This document shows, piece after piece, positions 13,101 to 24,655 of a stretch of 64,000 nucleotides of DNA. Origin of the DNA: Trogon surrucura (lineage: Eukaryota; Chordata; Aves; Trogoniformes; Trogonidae); NCBI GenBank assembly GCA_020746105.1, contig CM036618.1:18831001-18895000 (forward strand), read 5' to 3'. The notes below the pieces were generated by a model, which was given only the letters and a program-made list of their open reading frames with translations, was not told the origin of the DNA and ran no database searches. Every line of letters begins with the position of its first letter. Position 1 is the stretch's first letter. Both the position numbers and the translations under genes were made by a program.

Positions 13101-15395
13101 TCACAAACCTGGAAAAATCCCCCATAGGCCAATCTTCAAGAAGGTTACAGCCATATGTTTCTGTATATTTGCTTTATGTTTTCAGCTAAGCCAGAAAAGA
13201 AAGAGAAAAAATAATAAAGCCCTCCAGGTCTGTTTTAGCTTTTATCATTTCAGATCTTTACCTTAATAATTCAAAGTAAACTAATTACCTAATTAAGTTA
13301 ACAGGTGTCAGTCATTCAAACATAAAGAGCTACTAGACAGACCTGAACTGGGAAATTCTTTTCCTTAAGTGTCTGCACTTAAAATTCAAAACATAATGGC
13401 ATTAAAACAATGGATTGAGTTCTTTTAAAGACATTGTTGCTTAGATCCATATTGGAGGCATTCACCTATGAGGCAATTAGGCTTTTACCTCTCATTACAA
13501 TCCTTTGGCAAGCTTCCTGATGAATCCTTTTAAGTGTGGCCCCTCATGTCTAGAAGTCTACAGTAAAGAGTTGTGCCATTTGAAAGGAGAATGAGGAGCT
13601 GCTTATTAAAGGAGGGAGAGAACACTGGCCTTGCTGTGAGTGTAATTGTGTTTGTAATTATTGTGTGTCCATTCTCTTCTGTATAAACTACCATATTACA
13701 CTATAATAACAGCCAACACTATTACTGGGACCATTGTGCATAGGGCCAAGTGATGTAAAATTAGTGGATGCTCTAAAAATATGCAATATCTGTTTTTGAT
13801 AATAAAAAATTAGATGGTTTTGTCTTCTCTGTGGAATGTGTTGGTATCCTACCTCTCTCCTGCCTTCTGCACTGCTCCCCTTCCCGTCACCCCCCACCCC
13901 GAGTAAATGCAACTGGTTGCCTGTGAGAGCTCTTCAGTTCCATAATTTCCTGAAAAGTATGAAAACCTTGTGCCTCAGCAATAAGCAGGAAGTCATTGGA
14001 AATGACACAAAAAGTGTCTGGAGGCATGAATACAAATAAAGCTTATTCTGCGAGGTAAAGGAAGCAAACCATTTACAAGTGTGAATACTGACTTGAGACC
14101 TTCCTTTCTAGTCAAAATATTTCAGGTTCTGAATGTTTAGGGTTTCAAGGAGAAGAAAATCAGGAAAGTACAGCATGCTTGCTTGTTTGTAATGCTCAGA
14201 GGAGAACAATTTTTTTCTGACAAAAGAAAACTGTAATCATGACAGGCAGTAGAAATATTGCTTATATGACCTGTAGTTAATTTTTCTGATCTGCCACATA
14301 CAAGCACTAGGAGTGTACATCAACACTCTCCTTAGGATATGCAGATGCATGCCTGTGTGTATGAGTATTCTGTTGCTTTGATTTCTTACTGCTGTATTTC
14401 ATCCTGTGGCACAAGCAGTACCTCTATGTGTTGTGGTGGTGAAAAACTGTGATACAAACTCAGCTCATGTTATTTCATAGTGATTTGATCCAGCGTGACA
14501 TTACAACAAGCTATAGAAGCGGGAGTGATAAAGTGTGTCTGTGGGGATGCTGACTGGGATTTAGGAGACCTGTTTCTTTATGATTGCCTGTGAGACAGTG
14601 CTGTGGATAATGAGTAGTGTAGAAACAGGAGTTAAACCAAGATGTGGGCACGTGATCCACAGCAGAGAACTGAGTGCTGGTGAGTTGTCTTGTGCCAGTC
14701 TGCATACGCCTAAAATTTGTCAGCTGACTAGTTCCTAGACTTACTAAAAAAGGTGCATTAATTCTGTTACTCTGAACACCTTTGAAATATATGATAAAAT
14801 GAAGTGAATATGAAGTGCCTAGGTTCAAATAATGATTAGAAAATTTCATGAGAGAAATACTTATGAGAACAGTTAAACACAAAGATGACAACTCCTACTT
14901 TAAGTCTTTGAATGCCTTGCTACTGGAAGGTACAAAACCAAGCTGAGAACACATCAGCTCACATTTACCCTCTTCAGTTCTTTGTCAGGCTCCGGCAGCT
15001 GCTGATAGTGGCAAATTGTGCTCAATGGACATGCACTCTGAACTGAAATGGCCATTTGTATCTTTGTAGCTAGCATATCTTGATGTTTGGTATAATTTAT
15101 TGCAGTGTATTTATGTTGGTGCAGAGTGCAATAATGATGTCACAGATAGAAAAAAACATGGACAGGAATGGACAAACGCAGAACTTCAAATCTGCAATGA
15201 GAAATTTTACTTGTAGTCCAAAAGACACCTGGAAAACTGAATGAAAATCAAGCTGCTTTTTTTTCCTTGCCCCCCAGAAGTTTTAAAGACCAAGTTTAAT
15301 AAATAAATATTCAGTCTTCAGTACTAAAACCAGTAGTACTCTGGGTACGCAGCCCCTTGAGTGGGAAGAGAGGGTGCATAATAAAGCCCCCTTAG

Positions 15396-15485
15396 AGTCA
15401 TTGAATGCATTGGGTTGGAAGGGACCTTTAAAGGTCAGCTAGTCCGACCCCCCTACAGTGAGCAGGGACATCTTTAATTAGATCA
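15396..15485 (-). mobile_element. CR1 3' end, severely 5'-truncated
   Basis: On the minus strand this 90-bp piece reads TTAAAGATGTCCCTGCTCAC, then the AGCTGACCTTTAAAGGTCCC box and a degraded tail. It matches the 3' end of the copy at 24078-24655 (AGATGTCCCTGCTCACTGCA, ACCTTTAAAGG), so the two are probably one subfamily. It lies head-to-head with an internal CR1 fragment that starts a few bases to its right. It contains no coding part. Confidence 0.85.
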
Positions 15486-15489
15486 TAAT

Positions 15490-16128
15490 CCAAGAAGGGA
15501 TGGTTAGCGACCTGCTATACCACTTAGATATATACAAGTCTATGGGGCCAGATTGGATCCACCCAAGGGTACCAAAGGAACTGGCAGAAGTGCTCATCAA
15601 GCCATTTTCCATCATTTTGTCAGCAGTCCTGGCTAACTTGGGAGGTCCCAGTGGACTGGAGGTTAGCAAATGTGACTCTACAGGAGTGGCTGAATGAAGG
15701 ATCCAGAACTACGTATCTGTCAGTCTTACCTCGATGCAGGGGAAGATTATGGAACAGATCACCTTGAGTGCTGTTGAGTGGCACGTGCAGAACTGCCAGA
15801 TGATCAGGCCCAGTCAGCATGGGTTTACGAGAGACAGGTCCTGCTTAACTAACCTAATGTCCATCTATGACAAGGTGAGCCGCTTAGTGGATAAGGAAAG
15901 GCTAAGAATGTTGTCTACCTGGACTTTAAGAAAGCCTGCAACACTGTTTCCCACAGCATTCTCCTGGAGAAACAGGCTGCTCATGGCTTGTATGGGCAAA
16001 CTATTCACTTGGTGAAAAACTGTCTGGATGGCCAGGCCCCAGAAGTGGTGGCGAATGGAGTTAAATCCAGTTGGTGGGTGGTCACACGTGGTGTTCCCCA
16101 GGGCTCAGTAATAGGGCCAGTTCTTTAT
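15490..16128 (+). mobile_element. CR1 LINE internal fragment (ORF2 reverse transcriptase, 3'-truncated)
   Basis: This is an ORF2 reverse-transcriptase segment. The frame around 15500 reads MVSDLLYHLDIYKSMGPDWI and PRVPKELAEVL, matching the avian CR1 block MGPDGIHPRVLRELAEVL. In other frames follow QHGFTRDRSCLTNL (15820-15860), a degraded [16 protein letters not shown] block (15930-15985), and [13 protein letters not shown] at 16085-16125. Several frame shifts separate these blocks, so the copy is long dead. It stops before the FADD active-site box and has no 3' UTR or tail. That is unusual, because CR1 copies normally keep the 3' end. A later deletion or rearrangement is likely. Confidence 0.88.
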
Positions 16129-17990
16129 ATACTCTATATACACTATATAGCCCTTCTGCAAAGATGAAAGTCATGTATGTAATTCAGGTTATGGCTCTGA
16201 GTTATGCTTGCCATTAAGTTTGCAGTTTGTATGAAATGACCTGATGGAAGAAGGCCTCTTAGAGGTGGAAGTGCTAATATGCTAATGTTAGGGCTTAATT
16301 ATGCACCAGTATACAGGCACCATTAAAATTATTACTTTATTTTATTTAAATCTTCGAAATCTGTAACTCCTGGAAGGATTTTCACTCACTACTACCCTCT
16401 CATCTACAAATATACTCCTTATGTTTACAGAGTAGCAACTGTAACATCTGATTCTTTTGTGTAGATAGAGATGTTCTACAAACTACGGTGTTTTTTTATA
16501 TTTGAAGAAATGCATAACTGTTTTCCTCAAACAATTACATTGATAAAGAAGAAACACCTCTTGGCCTGAAAATGTAAAAAGTTAAAGCCATTTTATTTTA
16601 TGTTTATATGCAACAGGATCCTATTTGCTGACTGAGAAGTATTCCAAATATATTAATGAGTGGAAAAATATTTAACTAGGTTTAGAATCTTGAAATACAA
16701 CTAACTTCACCTGAGCAAAATAAATATAGTTGTCGAGTAAGTGCTGCAAACGCCGTGCATTTTTCAATGTAACAAAAACTGAAGTGCAAATTCAGACAGG
16801 GATGGTTTGCAGTGTATTTATGGTGGGTGTCAGTTTTTCATCTCTGGTATGCAGTTCAAACCACTTTTCACCATAAAATGTCACTATCCTGGCTGCTCTG
16901 GGAATCCAGCAATATTATGAAGGTAGTAAATAAGAAGCGAGAGAGAACCCAGCATAGGTACTCTATCAGCACAGGCACGAGGTGGTATGGCTTGAATTGG
17001 CTGAAATGGGGCCTTCTTATGTAAGGCTACAAAATTCTTTGGATCTGTAATATATTTTCTCTTCTGAAAATAAAGAGAAAGAAGGCAGAATAAGTCTCTG
17101 AAATTCTCTGGAAATGAAATACCAAATATGTCATTCGCAGTTGACCCAATCACTTAAAAAAGTCATTTGGAAGAAAGAATTGAATTTCCCTGTTAAAAAG
17201 ACGCCAATTCTTCTTTCAGAATTATATTTGTCAGAATTGGCATGTCACATTGAAATGTATGATTTATGAAAAATCTGTAATTTGTTCATGGGCAATAGTC
17301 TATTGGAGGATTTTTAACCAGATGTAACTGAAACTATAACTTCTGAACAAAATGTTGTCCCTGTGTTTAGAAACGCAATGATACTACTGCACTCTTCAAA
17401 ACTGTTTGTACCTGATAAAACTCTTTTGGAATCAATGGCAGAATTCTCATTTACTTTAGTGTGTGAGGATGCAAATCACCAGACTGCTTGAAAAGGTACA
17501 TTTGCTTAGTTCTCAATAGTTTGTCTCCTTTCAAAAAATGCACTGCTGGAATTTGGTCAGCAGTTACAGTCTTATTTGTCTGTTTCTTCCTCATTAAGGT
17601 AGTATGTAAAAAAACCCCCCAAAACAATGACCAACCAAAACATATCTTCCAGATCTACTGGAAAAAGGCAGCGTGGGACCATATGTCCCAAATATAATGT
17701 TGATTTTGCTGTTGTTGCTGCACAAGGTTGCTACTTGTCTTTGATTTATGGGGCTACCTACACCAAATTCAAGACAACCGTTTAAAAGCTCTTCTTGAAG
17801 GTTAACCTTTGTCAGATGAACTGGGGTGGTCATGTTGTGTGACTCAGCTGGGGAGAATGGTCTCAGGTCCTGCCTCTGTCACCGACCATCAGATCTTGCA
17901 TCTACACCAGTTTTAGTAAGAGAGAAAAACATACACCATGTGCATTGAGATTTATGGAAACAAAACCAGTAAGCACCATAACTCCAATGA
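16129..17990. other. Unique non-coding DNA, about 1.9 kb
   Basis: I see no gene or confident repeat. An AT-rich junction (TATATACTCTATATACACTATATAG) directly follows the CR1 fragment. Confidence 0.6.
17417..17461. repeat. Possible relic of an ancient amniote repeat
   Basis: GGAATCAATGGCAGAATTCTC followed by a TTTAGTG core resembles the ATTGAAATCAATGG...ATTGACTTTAGTGG motif of old amniote repeats. The match is short and rests on memory. Confidence 0.3.
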
Positions 17991-18312
17991 GATCTAGACA
18001 GGCTAGAGAGCTGGGTGAAGGTGAACCACATGAAGTTCAATAAGGGCAAGTGTAGAGTCCTGCATCTAGGGAGGAATAACACCAGGCACCAGTACAGATC
18101 AGGGGATGTCCTGCTGGAAAGCAGCCCCGTGGAGAAAGACCTTGGAGTCCTAGTGGCCAGTAAGTTGTCCATGGGATGGCAATGTGCCCTTGTGGCCAAG
18201 AGGGCCAGTGGGATCCTGGGGTGCATTAAGAACAGTGTTTCCAGCAGGTCTAGGGAGGTTCCCTGCCCCCTCTACTCTGCCCTGGTGAGACCACACCTGG
18301 AATTGGGCTTGC
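17991..18312 (+). mobile_element. CR1 LINE, left part of a copy split by an LTR
   Basis: The frame from 18015 reads [20 protein letters not shown] and then [20 protein letters not shown] and [18 protein letters not shown]. These are the thumb-region blocks that follow the FADD box in CR1 ORF2. The block is open up to the LTR inserted at 18313, and the element resumes at 19340. The 5' end is truncated within the codons for RDLDRLESW. Confidence 0.92.
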
Positions 18313-19339
18313 TGTCGTGGTTTGAAGCCAACTGCCCCGCTTGGGAACAAAGAGAACCACGAGTTCACTCACTCACTCCTCCCCCCAACCCCATCTCCAC
18401 AGGGATGTGAGAGGAGAAAAATCAACCAAAAAGAAGGCTCAAGGATTGAGATTAAGGACAGGGAAGGTAATAACCTACAAGTGAACATGATGGATAAAAT
18501 ACAGAGAGACTTGGGGAGAAAAACATTGATTTAATTTACCACCACTGTTTACGGAAGCAGGATGGTTAGAGGAATACACAGATAAATACAACCCAATCTT
18601 AAATACACTCCCCTTGCCCCTCCCATCTTCCCGGCTACCTTCTCCCCCCATCGATGCAAGTGGTGACAAGGGGTGAGGGGTTTGGTCCATCTGGCCATTA
18701 CTCATTGTCTTTGGCAGCTCCTCCTTGAGAAAGAGGGCTCCTTGCACTCTGTCCTTCCTATGACGTGGTGTCCATTTCACAGGAGGCAATCCTCTTCTTC
18801 CTCTTGAGTCCATCGGGACAAGGGATCACTTCAGGAATGTCCCCCGCTGGTGCTCGGTCTCTCTCCCCTCTCACATGGGACTTTGCACTTACTGACACAT
18901 CCTGGATGTTGTTAGTGCCATCGATTCCGTCAACGGGCAGGCAATCATCTTCCTGCCATCTCAAACACCATGGTGCTCTGGGGGGGGGAGGTTCTGGTGT
19001 GGCAGCCTTTTCCCTCTCCTTCTGCTCTCCTTCTCCCCCTCTTTCTCAGGACTGCGTTTCTTTGTTCTCCTCTCATCTCCCCCTTCTCCAGCAGGAAAAA
19101 GAACCTCCCAAAACACAAAGACAGAACAGATAAAGACAAGGTGAAACCAAAACAGATGGAGAACAATGAGGCTGCCTCTTAAATACCTTGATCTCAGAGG
19201 CGCTGATTGGCCTGGCCCTGGCCAGAGGCGGGTTCAACTCCTACCTGGGGTGGGGGAGGCTCTCCAAGTTTGCTACTAGTCATCCCCCACGGCTCTACCC
19301 CTGCTTCCCAAAAATCCGGACAGATTCAAACCCATGACA
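18313..19339 (-). mobile_element. ERVL-type solo LTR inserted in a CR1 (retroviral fossil)
   Basis: About 1.03 kb interrupts CR1 sequence. It starts TGTCGTGG and ends CCATGACA, an inverted terminal pair with one mismatch, as retroviral LTR ends should be. On the minus strand a CCAAT motif (near 19205) lies upstream of a TATTTAAG TATA-like box (about 19178-19187), which gives minus orientation. An ATTAAA polyadenylation-like signal lies near 18530. The layout parallels the LTR at 43335-44397, so the same broad ERVL class is likely. The flanking 5-mers CTTGC and CTCCC are only a weak candidate target duplication, which suggests an older insertion. No internal viral region is present. Confidence 0.75.
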
Positions 19340-19535
19340 CTCCCCAATTCAAGAGAGACAGGGACCTACTGGAGAGAGTCCAACGGAGAGCTGCGAGGAT
19401 GATTATGGGACTTGAACATCTCTCCTGTGAAGAAAAACTGAGAGAACTGAGGCTTTTTGGTCTTGAGAGCAGAAGACTGAGAGGGGATCTTATTAATGTA
19501 TATAAATAATCAAGGAGTGGGTGTCAAGAGGGCTT
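19340..19535 (+). mobile_element. CR1 LINE, right part of the copy split by the LTR
   Basis: CR1 coding sequence resumes after the LTR. The frame reads QFKRDRDLLERVQRRAARMI and then LEHLSCEEKLRELRLFGLES and [12 protein letters not shown], ending at a TAA near 19507. CR1 similarity fades at about 19535 (GGGTGTCAAGAGGGC), so the last ORF2 block, 3' UTR and tail are missing. The middle of the element also lost some bases around the LTR insertion point, because the left part ends early ([10 protein letters not shown] block incomplete). Confidence 0.88.
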
Positions 19536-21844
19536 CTATGACATGCAGTATTTTTCTACTTTCCACCCGCCATGCCTCTCAGAGTCCCAAGTGGGTGGCA
19601 AGTCATCCTAGAAATCTTTCATTAAGAAAAGAGAGCTCCCAGTACTTTGTTTTCTCTTTTCAGAAGAATAAATGATTTTTTTTTGCTGTACACTGTAGAC
19701 ACACATTGTTCTTCCCAAATTGATCTTGTCTTTAAAAAGCTGTTTGTTACTATGCTGCATTTCACATGCAAATACATTGTATTCCTTTTACTTGTTCTTA
19801 GTTTAATTGGAGAACAGCAGGTGATCAAAATCACAATAGTAAGAAAGGTGTATTTCTGTAGAACAGATGAGACTGCCATTTCAATCCATACAGGGGTGCT
19901 TTTGGCTTTCTTATTAAACAGACTTGCAACTTGCAAATCCCACTGCTATAAAACCAAAGTAGACTCTTAGCCACCTTACAAGTTCCCTCAACCACTCACA
20001 GATGATAAGAAATCTTAGTCCAATTGGCTGTCTTGGTTCTTCGCGCTTGGTCTGATTTTTTTTTTCCCCACCAAAGCCATGTCACAAGAAGGCATATAAA
20101 CTTCAAGGGAACACATCTGGTTTTTTTTCACTACATAATTACTGGTTTTAAATTTCTTATCAGTAGTGGCACACAGTTGTCTAGTTTAAAAAAACAGATA
20201 CAGAATGCAGTGTAGGTGAAATAAGCAACATACACAAATGAAGATATTCAAGCATGTAAATGTTTTTAAATCAAATAAGACTATTTTTACTAGCTGGTTA
20301 TGTTTTAGACATATCTTTATAACTATGTAACTTCTGAATGATTGCCCATGATTTGCTTTTCTGGAGTCCAAATCTACATCCTTTCTAAGTCTCTATAAGG
20401 ACACAAACTAGTGATATGATCTCTTTCTGGCGAATCATGAACCAGACTTGGAAAACCAAGTAGGAGTGAAAAAAGATGGCAAAAATAGAGAACATGGTAA
20501 AAGATGCTATTTCCTTTGTTCTGCTGGTTTTGTAAATTTTCTTTCCTAGGGTTTTCCACTCTTTTTAAAAATCACACATCTATCAAATGTACACCTATTC
20601 CATTTATTCTATTTTTAACCTTTAAATTATGTATTAATACCAAAAATTCCTAACAAACTGCCGGAGACTGTCAGGAAGCAGATGATCCCAGGATAAATTG
20701 CTACTAACAAATACCATAAATTGGAAGTCCAGCAGCACGCAGTTGTTTAAATATGAGACATCTTTCACCTAATACCATTACAGGCAGAAGTCTGAATAAA
20801 CATGCATATCTTTCTTGTCTTGTAGGTCAGTTCATTTGTATTCTGAGTAGAGGGGGAATGAATTTTAGGCATTGCCACAGATATTGTTGCTTTTTCTAAA
20901 AATCAGTAATCAGGGAAAGCTCTATCTTCAGCCATTCTAAGTGAACCTTAGACCTGAACAAGGATTATATTTATGTCAGCATTGCCCAGATACTTTATTA
21001 TCATGATTAAATCAATGTGATGGATTTCACTAACTTAGCTGTAGTGCTATGAAACACAACTACTTACAGCTAAAACATGTTTGGTGTTACTTGGCTTACA
21101 TCATTGCTGTAACAGATTACAGAGAGAATTAATTTTAGTAGTGTCAGCTTGAATTAGTAAACGAGAGTGTTTTCTTTACCTCTGTAGTACTTTCTAGGAA
21201 AGTCTTATACGCACTATTGCTCTGGAGTATAAGATGGCATTCAGCGCAGCTTTGGTTAATTACTTTGTGCTTATTAGTATGTTTTAAGTATGATAATGTA
21301 TCATACATTAGCATTTGAACGTATTATTATTTTTAAATCATATTTGACTAAGAACCAGAGGTTTCAAGGACATTATGTTCCTACAAGGTTCATGAAATAA
21401 TAGTAGATAATCTATACAGGAGAGGAACACCAGAAATCAGGCTTCATAAATTGTGGGTAATTCCTTTGGGACTATCTTGTCCATGGTTGGTTTGGAGGTT
21501 GGAAGTGAATTCTTATCTGAGGTGGCCTTTAATATTAATTTATAATTTCTGCTTTGTATTAACATAAATTCATTTATCAGCATCTGGAATATAGTTAAGA
21601 AACTAATGCTTTTTAGATTCAGTAAATGTTTCTTAATTTTATTTTGCTGTGTCTGAAAAATTGCATCTCTTTCCTCCATTTACCTGTTTACATATACATT
21701 TTGTACAGAAGAGCTTATGTTTCCCAAACATAAAACATTTGTATATAAATAGAGGACTTATATAATCTTAATCATAATGAATAACATTATCTTTTAGTTG
21801 TTTTTGGAGATATCTCCAGCTGAAAATAGCTCCTGGAGTAATGG
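19536..21844. other. Unique non-coding DNA, about 2.3 kb
   Basis: AT-rich DNA with only chance-length open frames (at most 107 codons, 19647-19970) and no recognised domain or repeat. Confidence 0.6.
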
Positions 21845-22631
21845 ACTGAGAGGATCCTCATGAAGTTCAACAAGAAGCGTGAAGTCCTGCAAATGGAGAC
21901 GGGAAACCTCATGCACCCGTATGTGCTGGAGACCAGCTGACTGGAAAGTAGCATAGCAGAAAAGGACCTGGGAGTCCTGGTGGACACCAAGTTGAACACC
22001 AGAATTAAGCAAGGCTTTTGCAGCTTCATGCCAGCTCTGGTGTCCTGTGCTGCATTAGGAGGAGTACTACCAGCAAGTCAAGGGAGGTGAATGATGCTTC
22101 CCCTTTATTCAGTGTTGGCTGTATCTGGAGTCCTGTGTCTAGATCTGGGCTCCACAGTACAAGGGAGACATGTATATACTGCAGAAGGTCTGATGAAGGG
22201 CCACAAAGATGATTCAGAGTCTGGAGCATGTCTGCAGTGGGTGAAAGCTGAGACTTCTGCGGTTGTTCAGCCTGGAGAACAGAAGGCTCAGGGGGATCTC
22301 ACCAATATCTGGAAGTACTTGAAGGGAGGGTGCAAAGAGGACAGTGCCAGGCTCTTTTCAGTGGTGCCCAATGATGGGACCAGAAACAACGGGCACAAAC
22401 TGAAACACAGGAGGTGCCTTCTGCATATCAGTAAACAGTTTCTTACTCTGAGGGTGACTGAGGACTGGTACAGGTTGCCCACGGAGGTTGTAGAGTCTCC
22501 CTCCTTAGAGGTATTCAAAAGTTGTCTGAACGTGGTCCTGGACAACTGGCTCTAAGTGTCCCTGCTTGAGCAGGGTGGTTGGACCAAATGACGCCCAGAA
22601 GTCCTTTCCAACCTCAAACATTTTATAATTT
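21845..22631 (+). mobile_element. CR1 LINE, older degraded copy
   Basis: From left to right the copy shows a decayed MKFNK block, the nucleotide block GACCTGGGAGTCCTGGTGGA (ORF2 motif DLGVLVD), the CVLFWAP-like block, and then the C-terminus. In the frame ending at 22555 the latter reads GDLTNIWKYLKGGCKEDSAR and later [20 protein letters not shown]. The 3' UTR carries TGCTTGAGCAGGGTGGTTGG. Its tail is eroded (TTTTATAATTT), which points to greater age than the 24, 30-34 and 48-52 kb copies. Many frame breaks separate the blocks. Confidence 0.9.
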
Positions 22632-22726
22632 CCACAGCAGTCAAATTTCTGCCCTGACAGCTTTTTTGATGTAAAGGACTAATGTGATTAAAATTGGAGC
22701 TTTCAATCTACAAACTCCGGATTTTC

Positions 22727-23205
22727 ACAGAATTACAGAAGGTTGGAAGTGACCTCTGGAGTCACGTTGAGTATAACACCTCCGCTCAATGCAAGGTCAG
22801 CTAGGCCAGATTGCTCAGGGCTGTGCCCAGCTCAGTTTTGAGTATCTTCACAACTGGCGACTCCACAGTCTCACTAATCAACCTGTTCCAGTGTTTGTAG
22901 GGCCTCACTGTTGATAATGACTTTTTTTTCTCAAGCTTAAATGGAATTTCCTGCCTTTCGGTTTGTGCTGATTCCCTCTTGGCTTTTCACTGGGCACCAG
23001 TGAGAATTCTGTGGCTCTATCTTCTTTACTCCACACCCATCAGGTACTTAACACATATTGATAAAATTTGATGAGGCTTTTCTTCTCCAGGGTGAACAGA
23101 TGCAGGCAGGTGGTTCAGTCCCTTCATCATTTCATTGACCTTCAGTGGATTTGCATAAGTATGTCCATGTCTCCTCTGTAGTGGAGGCCCCAAATAAGAC
23201 AATTC
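22727..23205 (-). mobile_element. CR1 LINE, old copy on minus strand
   Basis: On the minus strand the 3' tail lies at 22727-22740 (rc of CACAGAATTACAGA). Next come the GGAGGTGTTATACTC region and the ORF2 C-terminal blocks, recognised in antisense as CAACCTGTTCCAGTG, GGAATTTCCTGCCTTTCGG and CTTTTCTTCTCCAGGGTGAA. The copy ends near 23205. It is diverged in almost every block and has no usable frame. With the plus-strand CR1 ending at 22631 it forms a tail-to-tail pair about 95 bp apart. Confidence 0.85.
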
Positions 23206-23387
23206 ACATCACACAATTCCTGCAGAAAATAGGATGTTGCAAAGTAAATCCTGGGTGGTTTAAATTGTAAATGAATGTTTCAGACAATAGATGTATCAAT
23301 GAAAGATATTGCAACTCTCTGTCAGATACAAAAGATTTCTGAAAAGCATAGTGGCATTTCTATTCTTAGAATAATAAATCTGGACTT

Positions 23388-23437
23388 GATGATCTGAGAA
23401 GTCTTTTCCAGCCTCAATATTCTGTGATTTTGTGATC
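23388..23437 (+). mobile_element. CR1 3' tail only
   Basis: A 50-bp piece, TGGACTTGATGATCTGAGAA followed by GTCTTTTCCAGCCTCAA and ATTCTGTGATTTTGTGA, equals the 3' end of the copy at 609-1061. It is an extreme 5' truncation. Confidence 0.85.
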
Positions 23438-24077
23438 TGTCAAAAATCGAGGAAAAAACATAGACTAAATGAGGTCTTTTTATATCCCTTCTCATCTTTA
23501 AATAGAAATCAAGCTAGGTTTTTTTAGAGGTTTCTTGGTAACAATTGAAGAAAAATATTTCACCTCTCATTAAAGAATACTGGTTATTCAGTTTTATTTC
23601 ATACTTTAATAATGACTAGGGATCAGAAAGTAATAAGCAACAGATATTTCAGAGGTTATGAATCAAAAGACTAGCCTACCCTAACCTGTTATAACAAGAA
23701 GAGAAAGCTAAATATCTTTCTGGGCACTCATATAGTTAGAAAAAACTGTTGCAGGGGCATAGGACTCGATTCTGCTGCTTTTTTTTTTTTTCCCGTTAAG
23801 TAACATTTTTGTTACAAACAACATAGTTTTTTCTCTACAGTTTTCTTTACAAATCTTCAGAATTACAGTATCAGTGCAAGTTTTCCTTCTTGCTTTGTTG
23901 TACTCACATATTTGTCTGTGGTTAAAATTGCATTGAAAGGAGGTGTAGCAAAGCACAATCATGTTTTAAACATTTATGTCCTATATGAAATATTTCCTAT
24001 GTTGTCTATGAACTTAAATTTGATTTCATTTCTCCTGAGGAGGTACGCTGTGAACATTTGTAAACCATCTGAACAAA
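23438..24077. other. Unassigned AT-rich DNA
   Basis: Nothing is recognised apart from a T-run near 23780. An open frame enters from here (start 23912) into the CR1 at 24078, but the first half of that frame is not CR1-like and is probably chance. Confidence 0.6.
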
Positions 24078-24655
24078 GCATGGCTAGCAGATCGAAAGAG
24101 GTGATACTGCCCTTCTACTCTGCTCTGGTGAGACCCCACCTGCAGTCCTGTGTCCAGCAATGGAGTGCTCAACACAAGAAGGACATGGATCTGTTGGAGT
24201 GGGTCCAGAGGAGGGTCACAACAAAGATCAAGGGGACTGAACACTTCTACGAGGACAGGCTGAGACAGCTGGGGTTGTTCAGCCTGGAGAAGAGAAGGCT
24301 CCAGGGAGACCTTATTTCAGCCTTTCAGTACATAAAGGGAAACCATAAGAAAGATGGAAGCAATCTTTTTAGCAAGGCCTCTTGCAACAGAACAAGGGGA
24401 AATGGTTTTAAACTAAAAGAAGGTAGATTTACACTAGATATAAGGAAGAAATGTTTTACATTGAGGGTGGTGAAATACTGGAACAGGTTGCCCAGAGAGG
24501 TGGTGGAGCCTCCATTCCTGGAGACATTCAAGGTCAGGCTTGATGGGGCTCTGAGCAACCTGATCTAGTTGAAGATGTCCCTGCTCACTGCAGGGGCTTG
24601 GACCAGATCACCTTTAAAGGTTTCTTCCAACCCAATGAATTCTATGATTCTATGA
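24078..24655 (+). mobile_element. CR1 LINE, 5'-truncated with open ORF2 C-terminus
   Basis: The CR1-derived part of the frame starts at [20 protein letters not shown] and runs uninterrupted to the stop at 24566-24568. It passes [40 protein letters not shown] and LPREVVEPPFLETFKVRLDG. Roughly 163 ORF2 residues are intact. The UTR box ACCTTTAAAGG and the tail AATTCTATGATTCTATGA follow. The open frame and clean tail suggest a moderately young insertion. It belongs with the fragment at 15396-15485 by its 3' end. Endonuclease and the catalytic RT core are missing, so it cannot move by itself. Confidence 0.93.

Larger units (their letters stand above)
7491..15395. other. Unique non-coding DNA, about 7.9 kb
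   Basis: I see no gene. The longest open frames (8883-9377 plus, 164 codons; 9189-9674 and 8866-9330 minus, 161 and 154 codons) overlap each other on opposite strands and cross a GT/CTGT microsatellite. None has a recognisable domain, so they are treated as chance. Another minus frame (14511-14891, 126 codons) is likewise unrecognised. Confidence 0.6.

Noticed and set aside
23912-24568. A 218-codon gene with a novel N-terminus
   Set aside because: The first 55 residues or so come from unrelated AT-rich DNA that happens to be open into a CR1 ORF2 fragment.
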